A DNA stretch of 64,000 nucleotides, from NCBI GenBank assembly GCA_023399215.1, contig JAEWQJ010000049.1, forward strand, positions 62,001 through 126,000. The letters are read 5' to 3'. Below the pieces are notes generated by a model. It was not told the origin of the DNA. It did no database searches and saw only the letters and a list, made by a program, of their open reading frames with translations. The position numbers and the translations under genes were made by a program. This document shows, in pieces, positions 43,098 to 52,465 of the stretch (positions within the stretch are counted from its first letter, which is position 1; every line of letters begins with the position of its first letter). Origin of the DNA: Methanobacteriota archaeon. GTDB taxonomy: Archaea; Halobacteriota; Methanosarcinia; Methanosarcinales; Methanosarcinaceae.

Positions 43098-44317
43098 AGG
43101 ACATGTATGATGTTTTAGTGATAGGTGCCGGTCCTGCAGGTTCCATTGCCGCCAGAACCGCAGCCGAAAAAGGGCTGAATGTGCTTTTAATCGAGAAACG
43201 CCAGGAGATTGGTGACCCTGTACGCTGTGCCGAAGGCGTGGGCAAAGAAAATCTCAAAAAACACGTGGAAATTGACAAGAAATGGATTTGTTCTGACCTT
43301 ACAGCTTCCCATATTTACGCGCCAGACGGTACAAAGGTAGAGATGGCAGAAGAAATCGCTGGTGGAGAAGTAGGTTACGTCCTTGAGAGAAAAGTGTTTG
43401 ACAGGGCTCTTGCAGAACAGGCCGCTGAAGCCGGAGCGGAAGTGATGGTAAAAACCAGAGCAACTGGTCTTATCATTGAGGACGATTTTGTCAGAGGAGC
43501 CAGGCTCATGCATCTTGGAAAAGAATATGATGTGCGGGCCAAGATAGTAATAGGTGCTGACGGGGTCGAATCAAAGGTGGGCAGATGGGCAGGTATCGAT
43601 ACTTCCTTAAAGCCGATAGATATAGAGACCTGTGCCCAATATCTGATAGCTGGAGCAAACATAGATCAGCACCACTGCGAATTTTACATAGGTAATGAAA
43701 TTGCACCGGCCGGCTATATATGGGTCTTTCCGAAAGGCAATGGAAAAGCCAATGTAGGGATCGGAGTTCTCGGGAACAAGACTGGAAAATACAAGCCAAG
43801 GCCTGTAGACTACCTTAACAAGTTTATGGAAAAGAAATTTCCCGATGCCAGGATAGTGGAGATGGTTTTTGGAGGAGTTCCGGTTTCTGGTAGCATTGAG
43901 AAAACTTCAACTAACGGGCTGATGCTAATCGGAGACGCTGCCCGCCAATCTGACCCTATCACAGGCGGTGGAATTCTTAACGCAATGGATGCTGGAAAGA
44001 TGGCAGGAGAAGCTGCATATGCAGCTATATCCGCAGGAGATGTCTCCTTCGAAAAACTCGAAGAAGTTTATGAGAAACCATGGAGAGCAACCCTGGGGCA
44101 CGACATAGACATGAGCCTCATCGTAAAGAATTGCTTTATCAATCTAAGTGACGAGGACCTGAATTCGCTTGCTTATTCCCTGAAAGATGTAAAATTTGAG
44201 AGAATGAGCCTTCTTGACCTGGTACAGGCCCTCTTTAAAGCCAATAAAAAACTCCTCTGGGACCTTCGAGTACTTTTCAAAGATGCCGCAAAAGAAGTGG
44301 CAAAGAATAAGACGTAA
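43094..44317 (+). CDS. Digeranylgeranylglycerophospholipid reductase (GGR)
   Basis: The 407-residue flavoprotein of the GGR family has the FAD motif VLVIGAGPAGSIAARTA, the family box RCAEGVGKENL, and YIWVFPKGNGKANVGIG, which lines the prenyl site. GDAARQSDPITGGGI ends the FAD domain. It reduces geranylgeranyl chains of archaeal lipids to phytanyl using the coupled ferredoxin. With tes upstream it forms a membrane-lipid finishing unit. A hairpin terminator follows. Confidence 0.93.
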   Translation: MKDMYDVLVIGAGPAGSIAARTAAEKGLNVLLIEKRQEIGDPVRCAEGVGKENLKKHVEIDKKWICSDLTASHIYAPDGTKVEMAEEIAGGEVGYVLERKVFDRALAEQAAEAGAEVMVKTRATGLIIEDDFVRGARLMHLGKEYDVRAKIVIGADGVESKVGRWAGIDTSLKPIDIETCAQYLIAGANIDQHHCEFYIGNEIAPAGYIWVFPKGNGKANVGIGVLGNKTGKYKPRPVDYLNKFMEKKFPDARIVEMVFGGVPVSGSIEKTSTNGLMLIGDAARQSDPITGGGILNAMDAGKMAGEAAYAAISAGDVSFEKLEEVYEKPWRATLGHDIDMSLIVKNCFINLSDEDLNSLAYSLKDVKFERMSLLDLVQALFKANKKLLWDLRVLFKDAAKEVAKNKT

Positions 44318-44347
44318 CGTAAGTAAATACAATGAGTAAGATGCAAC

Positions 44348-44395
44348 GCCTGGAAGCCCAGGCATCTTCTTCCATTTATTAGACTTCTTTTTTTA
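44348..44395 (+). terminator. Hairpin and T-rich terminator after GGR
   Basis: GCCTGG (44348-44353) and CCAGGC (44358-44363) pair around four bases, and a T-rich run follows at 44383-44392. It ends the ferredoxin/GGR transcript. Confidence 0.6.
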
Positions 44396-44442
44396 GTTAC
44401 CTTACAGGAAATTGTCTCATTTCAAGTCATCCAAAAACAATC

Positions 44443-44640
44443 GTAAAGCCGCAACCGTTGACCCGAAACCGTTGACCCGAAACCGTTGCGCCGGTTTATC
44501 ACGCATATAGGGTTTGGGGATAAAGTTATCAGACTCAAACGGTTCTTGGGGTTTTCGGTCAAGCCTTTTTTCAAAAGGGTTGTGCTGCAACCGTTGCGCC
44601 GGTTGATCACGCATATAGGGTTTGGGGATAAAGTTAGCAA
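44443..44640 (+). repeat. Dispersed repeat family, copy B
   Basis: It carries two GTTGCGCCGGTT(G/T)ATCACGCATATAGGGTTTGGGGATAAAGTTA-type blocks (each broken into the modules named for copy A) around a CGGTCAAGCCTTTTTTC module. It has the same orientation as copy A. The 44318-44802 spacer also holds a GAACGAAGTGAGCGAAAC motif and the 14-bp array. Confidence 0.75.
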
Positions 44641-44730
44641 ACTTTTCTGAGAGCGTTGAAAATATAACCTTTCTCCAAAGATTACTCCGCTTGAGCGAAC
44701 GAAGTGAGCGAAACGGCACCGTCCTCCCGA

Positions 44731-44786
44731 GACGGGACTCGGGTGACGGAACTCGGGTGACGGAACTCGGGTAACGGAAATTGGGT
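44731..44786. repeat. 14-bp tandem repeat, four units
   Basis: Units GACGGAACTCGGGT and variants begin at 44731, 44745, 44759 and 44773, just downstream of the trkH stop on the other strand. No coding support. Confidence 0.8.
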
Positions 44787-44802
44787 GGCTGGAATCTGGC
44801 AA

Positions 44803-46233
44803 TTACTTGCTCCAGAACTCAGGCGTAAAGAGTAAAATTACAGTATAAACTTCAAGCCTGCCGATCCACATATTTGCAATCAGGACCAGTTTACCCAGAG
44901 CGGGAACAGTGTCAAAACTGCTCATTGGGCCTACGACATTCAGACCTGGCCCTATATTACCAAGCGTAGCTATGGATGCAGTAAATGAACTTATAATGTC
45001 CATGCCCAGAACCGAGAGAATAAGGGTGCTTAAGAGAAAGACAAGCAGATATATAACAACAAATGAAACAATCGAATTGACAATCTCATCGGGCACATTT
45101 TTATTGTTAAATTTAACGGCTTTTATGGCTCTCGGATGAATAGCCTTGAATAACTCCGCTCGACTGTACCTTAGAAGGATAAGGATACGCACAACCTTCA
45201 TGCCTCCACCCGTAGAACCGGCGCAGCCTCCTATAAACATCACCAGTATAAGTACCATTTTTGCAGAATCGGACCAGAGATTAAAATCTGTTGTAGCAAA
45301 TCCTGTAGTTGTTATGATAGAAACTATCTGAAAAATGGCAAATCTGAAGGAGTTGAAAAGTCCTGTGCCCATATCCCGCCAGAGCAGAATAGAAAGAAGC
45401 GCGGTTGCTGAAAGGATCAGGCCTGTATAGAAACGGAATTCATCGTCTTTAAAAAGAAACTTTTTGTCTATGTAAATTGCCCGATAGTGAAGCGCAAAGT
45501 TTGCACCGGCAATGAACATGAAAAAGGTTATTATGAACTCAATAAGAGGGCTGTGAAAAGCTTCAACGCTCAGAGCATAATTGGAAAAACCTCCACATGC
45601 CATTGTAGTAAAAGTATGATTCACAGAATCATAAAGGGAGACTCCTGCAAGCATGAGGACAATAACCTGAAGAATGGAAATTGCAAAGTAGACTACCCAG
45701 AGAATTCTTGCAGTCTCCTTTATTCTTGGCTTTAATTTGTCCTCAGTAGGCCCAGGCGCTTCGGCCCGAAAAAGCTGGCGGCCTGCAACTCCGAGTTTGG
45801 GGAGGATAGCGATGAAAAGCACAATAATACCCATGCCCCCGAGCCACTGGATCATTCCTCTCCAGAAAAGGATGCCTTTTGGATGGCTTTCTATATCAGT
45901 AAGAATTGTTGAACCTGTAGTAGTAAATCCGGACATGGATTCAAAGATAGCGTTTAAGGGAGAAATCCCATCCAGCATGAAAGGAATTGCACCGAAAACA
46001 GCAGCTGCAAGCCAGCTCAGGGCAACGATTGCAAAGCCCTCTTTGCGCATCCATTCTTCTTCAGTCTTATAGGTGAGCAGGAGAAAACCTGTAAGGGTGG
46101 TTATTAGAATCGAGACCAGAAAAGGAGTTAAACTCTCTCCGTAATAATATGCAACTCCGAGAGGGACTACCATGATCAGGCCCAGGAGCCGGAGCACACC
46201 ACCAAGTGCATATAAGACAACTCTAAAATTCAT
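44803..46233 (-). CDS. trkH: TrkH potassium uptake channel subunit
   Basis: The 476-residue protein has four MPM repeats. Pore loops with conserved glycines are SGFTTTGSTILTDI, TTMACGGFSNY, SIITTTGFATTD and ASIATLGNIGPGL. GGCAGSTGGGMK is the intramembrane loop typical of TrkH. It takes up K+ with the cytoplasmic TrkA ring. It is 54 bp downstream of trkA, in one operon. GAGGATCC precedes ATG 46233. Confidence 0.93.
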   Translation of the reverse strand: MNFRVVLYALGGVLRLLGLIMVVPLGVAYYYGESLTPFLVSILITTLTGFLLLTYKTEEEWMRKEGFAIVALSWLAAAVFGAIPFMLDGISPLNAIFESMSGFTTTGSTILTDIESHPKGILFWRGMIQWLGGMGIIVLFIAILPKLGVAGRQLFRAEAPGPTEDKLKPRIKETARILWVVYFAISILQVIVLMLAGVSLYDSVNHTFTTMACGGFSNYALSVEAFHSPLIEFIITFFMFIAGANFALHYRAIYIDKKFLFKDDEFRFYTGLILSATALLSILLWRDMGTGLFNSFRFAIFQIVSIITTTGFATTDFNLWSDSAKMVLILVMFIGGCAGSTGGGMKVVRILILLRYSRAELFKAIHPRAIKAVKFNNKNVPDEIVNSIVSFVVIYLLVFLLSTLILSVLGMDIISSFTASIATLGNIGPGLNVVGPMSSFDTVPALGKLVLIANMWIGRLEVYTVILLFTPEFWSK

Positions 46234-46287
46234 ATGGATCCTCGATTTTAAAACTAATAGACTTTTTTTAATTTTTTATATATAATT

Positions 46288-47634
46288 TTACTTAAAAAAT
46301 TTCTCCACTGCCGAAACCGCGGAAGAAAGCGCAAAAACTATTACCCTATCTCCTTCCCGAATTACGGAATCTCCTCTAGGTATGATGATGTCATCATTAT
46401 GAACAATAGTGGTAACGATTGCATCTTTAGGGAATTTGACCTTTTCGAGGGATTTTCCTATGATTTTTGAGTACCTTGAAGTAGTGTACTCGATAATTTC
46501 TGCCTTTTCACCTTCCAGCATGGTAAGCTTTTCGATACCTGTTCCCATTGTAAGTTTAAGGACTTCATTTACGGTTGCTTCCCTAGGACTGACTGCCATA
46601 TCAATTCCAATCATTTCAAAAAGAGGCACATAGTCAGGGCGGTCAGCTCTTGCGATCACTTTCCTTGCCCCCATTTGTTTTGCCAGAAGCGAGCACAGAA
46701 GATTTTTTTCGTCGTTGTTCGTAACTGCAAGCACTACATCCATGTCTTCGATATTCTCTTCCCTCAGAAGGTTGACATCAGTGCCATCCCCGTTTAAAAT
46801 AAGGGCATTTTCCAGCATCTCTGCCACTTCTATGCAGCGACTTTTATTGTACTCGATAATTTTAAGGTCGGCATTCTCGTCTTTGTCTATTAATTGGGCA
46901 AGATAAAATCCCACAATACCGCAGCCTATAAGGAGAATTCTATTTCTGTGAGGCTCCATGTTTCCGAAAATGCGACCAAGTTCTTCCAGAGCTCTGGGCT
47001 TACCTACAACTACCATATGGTCGTTTGCGTTAATGACATCGTCCCCATGGGGAATAACGATTTCCTGCTTCCGAAAGATTGCACTTACAATGCAGCACTC
47101 ATCAAGCTTGAGGTCCTGAATCTGCTTTCCTACAAGTTTGTTTTCAGGACGGATGGCAAATTCCATCATCTGAACTTTTCCTCCAGCAAAGACCTCCGCA
47201 TCTATAGCTGAAGGACTCGAAAGGACCTCGGCAACCTCCGAGGCGAGCGCAAGTTCAGGACAGATCATTATATCGACTCCAACCTGAGATCTTGAAGTTA
47301 CAGGCACATCGATATAATCAGGGTTGCTAACCCTTGCAATTGTCTTTGTTTCTTTCCATCCGGGATGGGATCTTATGATCAGTTTTGCAGTCATACAGGC
47401 AACGATGTTGACTTCATCGATTCCTGTGACAGCTACTAAAATGTCCGCATCGTGAATGATACTGGCGAGAATATCAGCATTTGCACCATTTCCTTCAAGA
47501 ACCTGGACATCGAGTTCATCGGCCTTTCGTGCAACGTCTTCGTCTTTTTCGACAACAACTACGTCGTGTGTGGCGGAAAGAAACTTTGCAATATGATATC
47601 CAACCTCGCCTGCTCCTATCACTATTGCTTTCAT
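46288..47634 (-). CDS. trkA: TrkA potassium uptake regulatory subunit, first copy
   Basis: The 448-residue protein has two RCK/TrkA-N plus TrkA-C units. Nucleotide motifs are VIGAGEVGYHIAKFLS and LLIGCGIVGFYLAQLI, each followed by acidic residues. It binds NAD(H)/ATP and gates TrkH. It is closely similar to the second trkA at 51119. The 47635-47783 spacer shows nothing. Confidence 0.93.
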   Translation of the reverse strand: MKAIVIGAGEVGYHIAKFLSATHDVVVVEKDEDVARKADELDVQVLEGNGANADILASIIHDADILVAVTGIDEVNIVACMTAKLIIRSHPGWKETKTIARVSNPDYIDVPVTSRSQVGVDIMICPELALASEVAEVLSSPSAIDAEVFAGGKVQMMEFAIRPENKLVGKQIQDLKLDECCIVSAIFRKQEIVIPHGDDVINANDHMVVVGKPRALEELGRIFGNMEPHRNRILLIGCGIVGFYLAQLIDKDENADLKIIEYNKSRCIEVAEMLENALILNGDGTDVNLLREENIEDMDVVLAVTNNDEKNLLCSLLAKQMGARKVIARADRPDYVPLFEMIGIDMAVSPREATVNEVLKLTMGTGIEKLTMLEGEKAEIIEYTTSRYSKIIGKSLEKVKFPKDAIVTTIVHNDDIIIPRGDSVIREGDRVIVFALSSAVSAVEKFFK

Positions 47635-47783
47635 AAGGTTTCCTCGAAAAAAAGCTTGATTCTAGATAGTTTAACCTGCTTACTTAAGTATTCTTTGGAA
47701 AAGAAAACTTAAACGGGCGGTATTCTAAAGAGCATTCTTTCTATAGAAGAATAGCTTAAGGTTCTGAATGTTTAAGATATATT

Positions 47784-48122
47784 TTATTTTACTATGATAA
47801 CACCTTTCATGGAAGGCTCAATAGAGCAGTAATAATTATAAATCCCTGCCTTCGTGAATGTATGATCGTACGAATCCTGACTTGTTATATTACCGGATGA
47901 GAAACCAGTTCCTACGACCGTGTAATTAGTTGGATCGAGATTTGTCCATCTTACAGTATCACCGGAAGATATTGTGATTGAATTTGGATAAAATTGAGAA
48001 TTCTCAATTCTAACGTAATATGTCTCGCCTTTACTCGTGCATCCTATTGCTAGAAATATACTAAATAAAACCATCAAAAGAAATAAGTTTGCAGATGAAG
48101 CTGGCTTCCAACTGGCTTCCAA
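47784..48122 (-). CDS. Cupredoxin-like lipoprotein lacking copper histidines
   Basis: The 112-residue frame has a lipobox FLAIGC and then one plastocyanin-like domain (ISSGDTVRWTNLDPTN ... GIYNYYCSIEPSMKG). At the usual WTN.D..HTV position a tyrosine replaces the first copper His, and C..HP.MKG has Glu for the second His; Cys and Met remain. It probably cannot bind type-1 copper. The start is uncertain: TTG 48122 or ATG 48074, neither with a good ribosome site. A 12-bp duplication (TTGGAAGCCAG) lies at its 5' end. Confidence 0.65.
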   Translation of the reverse strand: MEASWKPASSANLFLLMVLFSIFLAIGCTSKGETYYVRIENSQFYPNSITISSGDTVRWTNLDPTNYTVVGTGFSSGNITSQDSYDHTFTKAGIYNYYCSIEPSMKGVIIVK

Positions 48123-48260
48123 TAGTTTTTATTATAGGATTTACGCAGTTGAATTGAAAAATTAATCGTAGTTTTGAAAAATCAATAATATTAAGCCTTC
48201 AACTGCCTGACAGAGAGCTTAAACATTATCTATTGTATTTGATTTTGAGCGTCAACTGGA

Positions 48261-48428
48261 TATCAACTGCATAATTCCGATAGTTCAACCGAGTATCAAC
48301 TGCGTAAATCAACTGCATAATTCCAATAGTTCAACCAAGTATCAACTGCATAATTCCAGTCGTTCAACCAAGTATCAACTGCATAATTCCAGTCGTTCAA
48401 CCGAGTATCAACTGCGTAATTCCAATAG
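48261..48428. repeat. 33-bp tandem repeat between modA and the cupredoxin gene
   Basis: About five imperfect units of TATCAACTGCATAATTCCAG plus TTCAACC(A/G)AG follow one another with no spacers between them. It is not a CRISPR. It fills most of the 48123-48443 spacer, and no gene is present. Confidence 0.85.
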
Positions 48429-48443
48429 TAAGTCCATCTTTTC

Positions 48444-49271
48444 TCAAGATTGGGAAACAAAACCATAATTTTTCAGTATATCCTGTCCTTCTTTTCCGGT
48501 TACGAAATCAATGAACTTCTGAGATTTTTCTTTATGCTCGGAATAAGAAATCACAGCTATCGGATACTTAACAGAAATACTAACAGGCACAGTTGTAACA
48601 ATTTTGATAGTTCCTGGTTCTGCAGTTTTTGTGTCGCTTGTGTATACGAACCCTGCGTCAACTTCTCCTCTTTCCACGTATGTGAGTACCTGTTTGACGT
48701 CTTCGGCAAATACCATCTTATTTTCTAGCTGACTCCACAAACCCGCTTCAGTCAATGCTGTACGTGTATAATTTCCAACAGGGACTGTATCAGGATTTCC
48801 AACGCCGATTCCCTTAACTTTAGGATCAGCCAGATCTTTTACTCCAGTGATATTAAGAGCACTATTTTCAGGGACAATAAGCACAAGTGAATTTTGAGCA
48901 AAGTCCTTTCTTGAATTGTTTACGATAAGTGATTCATTGGCAAGCATATTCATTTGAGCCTCATCAGCTGAAGCAAAAACGTCAACTGGTGCCCCTCCTT
49001 CAATCTGCTTACGCAAGTTCCCCGAACTTGCAAAATTAAGGTTTACACTTGTTCCGGGGTTTTCCTTCTCAAACTGAGATTTAATATTTGTAAAAGCTTC
49101 TGTAAGGCTGGCAGCCGCAGAAACAGTTATAACTTCAGGCCCTGCTGTACCTGGAGTTACTGAAGTTGCTGGAGTCGCCGTTGCATTTGGAGCTTCACCT
49201 TTCTGACCAGCGCATCCTATTGCAAAAGATACACTTAACAATACTAACAGAATTATCAGTTCTTTTCTCAT
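48444..49271 (-). CDS. modA: Molybdate/tungstate-binding lipoprotein ModA
   Basis: The 275-residue protein has a lipobox VSFAIGCAG and a Thr/Pro linker. A periplasmic-binding domain follows: TVSAAASLTEAFTNI, NFASSGNLRKQIEGGAPVDVFASAD and VTYVERGEVDAGFVYTSD-like segments (about residue 205). It delivers molybdate to an ABC importer, but no modB or modC is adjacent, so it is orphaned here or uses a distant importer. GGGGGTGA precedes ATG 49271. The 49272-49632 spacer has a 20-bp duplication and no gene. Confidence 0.9.
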   Translation of the reverse strand: MRKELIILLVLLSVSFAIGCAGQKGEAPNATATPATSVTPGTAGPEVITVSAAASLTEAFTNIKSQFEKENPGTSVNLNFASSGNLRKQIEGGAPVDVFASADEAQMNMLANESLIVNNSRKDFAQNSLVLIVPENSALNITGVKDLADPKVKGIGVGNPDTVPVGNYTRTALTEAGLWSQLENKMVFAEDVKQVLTYVERGEVDAGFVYTSDTKTAEPGTIKIVTTVPVSISVKYPIAVISYSEHKEKSQKFIDFVTGKEGQDILKNYGFVSQS

Positions 49272-49632
49272 AATTTCACCCCCACATGAACAAGCTTGAT
49301 CCCCACATGATACAAGCTTGCGTGTAAATAGAGAACTTATGTGGATATAGAACTTATGTGGTTGAATTGAAAAATCAATAGCATTAAACCCCTACTGTAT
49401 AAAACACTGAACATGTGTATAAAACATTAAACAGGTAACAACGCTGAATGTGCTTGATTTTTTACACCAAGTGCGAATCAAGATTCTGGACGACAACCTG
49501 ATAAATTAAAACAATTGAAAAAACGAAAGCTATTGGAAAAAGTAAGAGAGCACCGTTGCGGTTTATTATTAGTGTAAAACACTACTGTTCAAAGAATGAT
49601 ATTCAGACGTTTGTTTAAGGTTTTGCATTCCC

Positions 49633-50322
49633 CTATAGCAAGATATCATAGATATCATCTAAATTTTTACAGTAGTTTTGATAATTGTGGGTGTTCTCTT
49701 TTCTTACCAGTATTGCTTTAATTCCTGCATTTATTGCCCCTTCGACATCTGCAATGTAACTATCACCAATCATTGTTACTTCACTGGTATCTTCGAGTTT
49801 GTCAAGCACTCTCCTGTACATCTGGATATTTGGCTTTTCATACCCTAAATGTGCTGACGAATATACTTGAATAAAGTAATTACTTATTCCTAAATCTCTA
49901 ACCAGACTGGATAATTCAGGTACATGGTTTGAAACTATTATATTTTTATAATCTTTACTTATCGCTCTTTTTAAACAGGGAACTGTATCATCATAAAGAT
50001 GCCATTTTGTAGTATCTAAGTATTTTATTTTTATTTGACCTGCAATTTCGGATGATAATGTTTCATTAATCCCAAGTTGATGTATTATTTTAGAAAAGTG
50101 CAGTGTCATGTAATCCCACCATTGGATTCCTCCAAAAAACTCTTCGTGAGATATTTCAGGAGTGTGCCAGGGAAATCCACTGGTAAGAAGTGAATGAATA
50201 TCCTCAAGTCTTATGCTGCTGTATCCGTATTCCTGTAATAGGTCGTATATAGTTTGCCCCCACATCCCATCCCTATATGCCAGAGTATTGTCAAAATCCC
50301 AGAGAAGATATTTTTTCTGCAT
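49633..50322 (-). CDS. HAD-superfamily hydrolase
   Basis: The 229-residue HAD enzyme has motif I in LLWDFDNTLAYRD, motif II as IIVSNH, the motif III Lys in YEKPNIQMY and motif IV in MIGDSYIADVEGA. The cap inserted after motif I resembles C1-type phosphoglycolate phosphatase. The substrate is unknown. Its ribosome site AAGGAGTATT is the last unit of a 15-bp tandem array that fills the upstream spacer. Confidence 0.85.
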   Translation of the reverse strand: MQKKYLLWDFDNTLAYRDGMWGQTIYDLLQEYGYSSIRLEDIHSLLTSGFPWHTPEISHEEFFGGIQWWDYMTLHFSKIIHQLGINETLSSEIAGQIKIKYLDTTKWHLYDDTVPCLKRAISKDYKNIIVSNHVPELSSLVRDLGISNYFIQVYSSAHLGYEKPNIQMYRRVLDKLEDTSEVTMIGDSYIADVEGAINAGIKAILVRKENTHNYQNYCKNLDDIYDILL

Positions 50323-50583
50323 TGTAATACTCCTTTTTTAATATTCCTTTTTTAATACTCCTTTTTTCAAGAATCTTTTTTTTAATACTTCTTTTTAACA
50401 CTCTTTTTTTAATACTTCTTTTTTTTAACACTCCTTTTTTCAATAATCCTTTTTTCAATAATCCTTTTTTCAATAATCTTTTTTAATACTTCTTTTTTAA
50501 TACTTCTTTTTTAATACTCCTTTTTTAATATTCCTTTTTTTAACACTCCTTTTTTTAATACTTATTTTTTAATACTCCTTTTT
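50323..50583 (-). repeat. 15-bp tandem array of ribosome-site-like units
   Basis: On the minus strand about 17 imperfect units of AAAAAAGGAGTATTA run directly into the HAD gene's start, with many units keeping GGAG or a close variant. The array could be read as a Lys-Lys-Gly repeat, but has no supported start. The amplified unit is the gene's own initiation region. Confidence 0.8.
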
Positions 50584-50600
50584 GTGTTTTACAATTCTCG

Positions 50601-51108
50601 TCAGGAGTGCCAGAGTTCCCTTGTAAAGAGTACAAGCACGGTATAAACCTCTAGCCTGCCTACCCACATATTACTGATAAGAATTATTTTGCCCAGTGGC
50701 GAGATTGATTCAAAATAAAAGACCGCCAGAAAAGAACCCTCTTGAATAGCTCTCTATATTCATAAGAATTGAAGCACCCGTAGAAGTAAAACCCGACATT
50801 GCCTCAAAAACTGCATCAATAAAAGAAACTCCTTCAAAAAGAAAAGGAATAGCCCCGAAAATAGCTGCTGCAAGCCAGCTCAAAGCCACAATGGCAAGCG
50901 CTTCTTTGCTGCCAATCCTCGCGGCCTTTAAATCGCATGAGAAGCAAGCCAGAAATGAGTGTTATGAAAAAGGAAACAATAAAGGGTACAAGAGGTTCCC
51001 GGTAGTAAAAGACTGCTAAAAGGAGAACAAGCATTGTAAATGCCAGAAGAAAAAGAATTTTTCCTAGCGCATTAAAGCCTGCCCTGTTATCTATAAGAAA
51101 CTACCTTC
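50601..51108 (-). pseudogene. trkH: trkH pseudogene (second Trk locus)
   Basis: The frame retains TrkH N-terminal sequence (MLVLLLAVFYYREPLVPF, then after a frameshift ALAIVALSWLAAAIFGAIPF and EAMSGFTSTGASILMNIES). It then jumps to the C-terminal ISNMWVGRLEVYTVLVLFT and a stop at 50601. About 330 residues of the middle are deleted. It is directly downstream of an intact trkA, as trkH is downstream of trkA at the first locus. Confidence 0.85.
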
Positions 51109-51118
51109 CTCCCAGAGA

Positions 51119-52465
51119 TTATCTAAAAAATTTTTCTATTTTTGACATCGCAGAAGCCATGGAAAAGATAACAACTCTATCCTGATTTTGAATGACGAAA
51201 TCCCCTCTAGGGACTATAGTGTCTTTTCCTCGAACTACCATATTGATGAGAGCTCCCCTTGGGAATTTTACCTTGTTTAATGGTTTTCCGACAATTTTTG
51301 AGCTCTTGGAAGCCGTATACTCTATGATTTCTGCCTTTTCGCCTTCAATGGTCGTCAGGGTTTGTATTCCTCTGCCCATTGTAAGCTTAAGTACCTCGTT
51401 TACAGTAGCTTCCCTGGGACTGACTGCCAGGTCTATGCCGACCATTTCAAAGAGGGGGAGGTAGTCCGAGCGGTCAGCCCTGGCAATCACTTTCTTTGCA
51501 CCCAGTTGCTTTCCAAGAAGAGCACACAGGAGATTTTTCTCATCGCTGTCCGTAACCGAGATAACAACATCCATATTCTCAATGCCTTCTTCCTTGAGTA
51601 GACTGATGTCAGTGCCGTCCCCGTTTAAAATAAGGGCATTTTCCAGCATCTCTGCCACTTCTATGCAGCGGCTTTTACTGTGCTCGATAATTTTAAGGTC
51701 GGCATTTTCTTCTTTATCTATCAGTTTGGCGAGATAAAATCCTACAATGCCACAGCCTATGAGAAGAATTCTATTTTTGTGGGGTACCTTGTTCCCTAAA
51801 GTACTGCCTATCCCTTCCATAGCTTCAGGTTTACCCACAACTACCATGTGGTCGTTTGCCTTGATCAGATCGTTTCCATGAGGAATAATTATTTCGTGCT
51901 CTCGAAAAATCGCACTAACAATGCAGCAGTTAGCAAGCTTGAGGTCCTGAATCTGCTTTCCCACGAGCTTGCTTTCGGGACTTATTGCATACTCAGTCAT
52001 CCTGACTTTTCCATCGGCAAACATTTCGGCACTTATCGCAGATGGACTTGACAGGATCTCAGCAACTTCAGAAGCAAGTGAAAGTTCAGGACAGATCATT
52101 ATATCGACTCCGGCCTGAGCCCTTGAAGTTACAGGCGAATCAATATAATCCGGGCTGCTGACTCTGGCAATAGTTTTAGTTTCCTTCCATCCGGGTTTTC
52201 CCCGGGAAATCAGCTTAGCGGTCATGCAGGCTACAATGTTAACCTCATCTATGCCGGTCACAGCTACAAGCAAATCAGTATCCTGAAGAATATTTGATAG
52301 GATCTCAGCATTTGCTCCATTTCCTTTGATAACAAGGACATCAAGTTCATCTGCCCGTTTTGCTGCTTCTTCATCATTTTCAATAATTATTACATCGTTT
52401 TTGGGAGAAAGAGCCTTTGCGATGTGATAACCTACTTCCCCTGCGCCGATAATTATAAACTTCAT
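51119..52465 (-). CDS. trkA: TrkA potassium uptake regulatory subunit, second copy
   Basis: The 448-residue paralogue of the trkA at 46288 has two RCK units with intact IIGAGEVGYHIAKALS and LLIGCGIVGFYLAKLI motifs. Its downstream trkH is a pseudogene. It may serve the first TrkH or another K+ channel, or be decaying. The 52466-53305 spacer has no protein gene but holds a tnpB relic. Confidence 0.93.
   Translation of the reverse strand: MKFIIIGAGEVGYHIAKALSPKNDVIIIENDEEAAKRADELDVLVIKGNGANAEILSNILQDTDLLVAVTGIDEVNIVACMTAKLISRGKPGWKETKTIARVSSPDYIDSPVTSRAQAGVDIMICPELSLASEVAEILSSPSAISAEMFADGKVRMTEYAISPESKLVGKQIQDLKLANCCIVSAIFREHEIIIPHGNDLIKANDHMVVVGKPEAMEGIGSTLGNKVPHKNRILLIGCGIVGFYLAKLIDKEENADLKIIEHSKSRCIEVAEMLENALILNGDGTDISLLKEEGIENMDVVISVTDSDEKNLLCALLGKQLGAKKVIARADRSDYLPLFEMVGIDLAVSPREATVNEVLKLTMGRGIQTLTTIEGEKAEIIEYTASKSSKIVGKPLNKVKFPRGALINMVVRGKDTIVPRGDFVIQNQDRVVIFSMASAMSKIEKFFR

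Noticed and set aside
48261..48428. CRISPR array
   Set aside because: The 33-bp units are adjacent with no unique spacers, and no cas genes are near.
50291..50473. Lys-Gly repeat ORF
   Set aside because: It arises from translating the 15-bp array and has no separate start signal.
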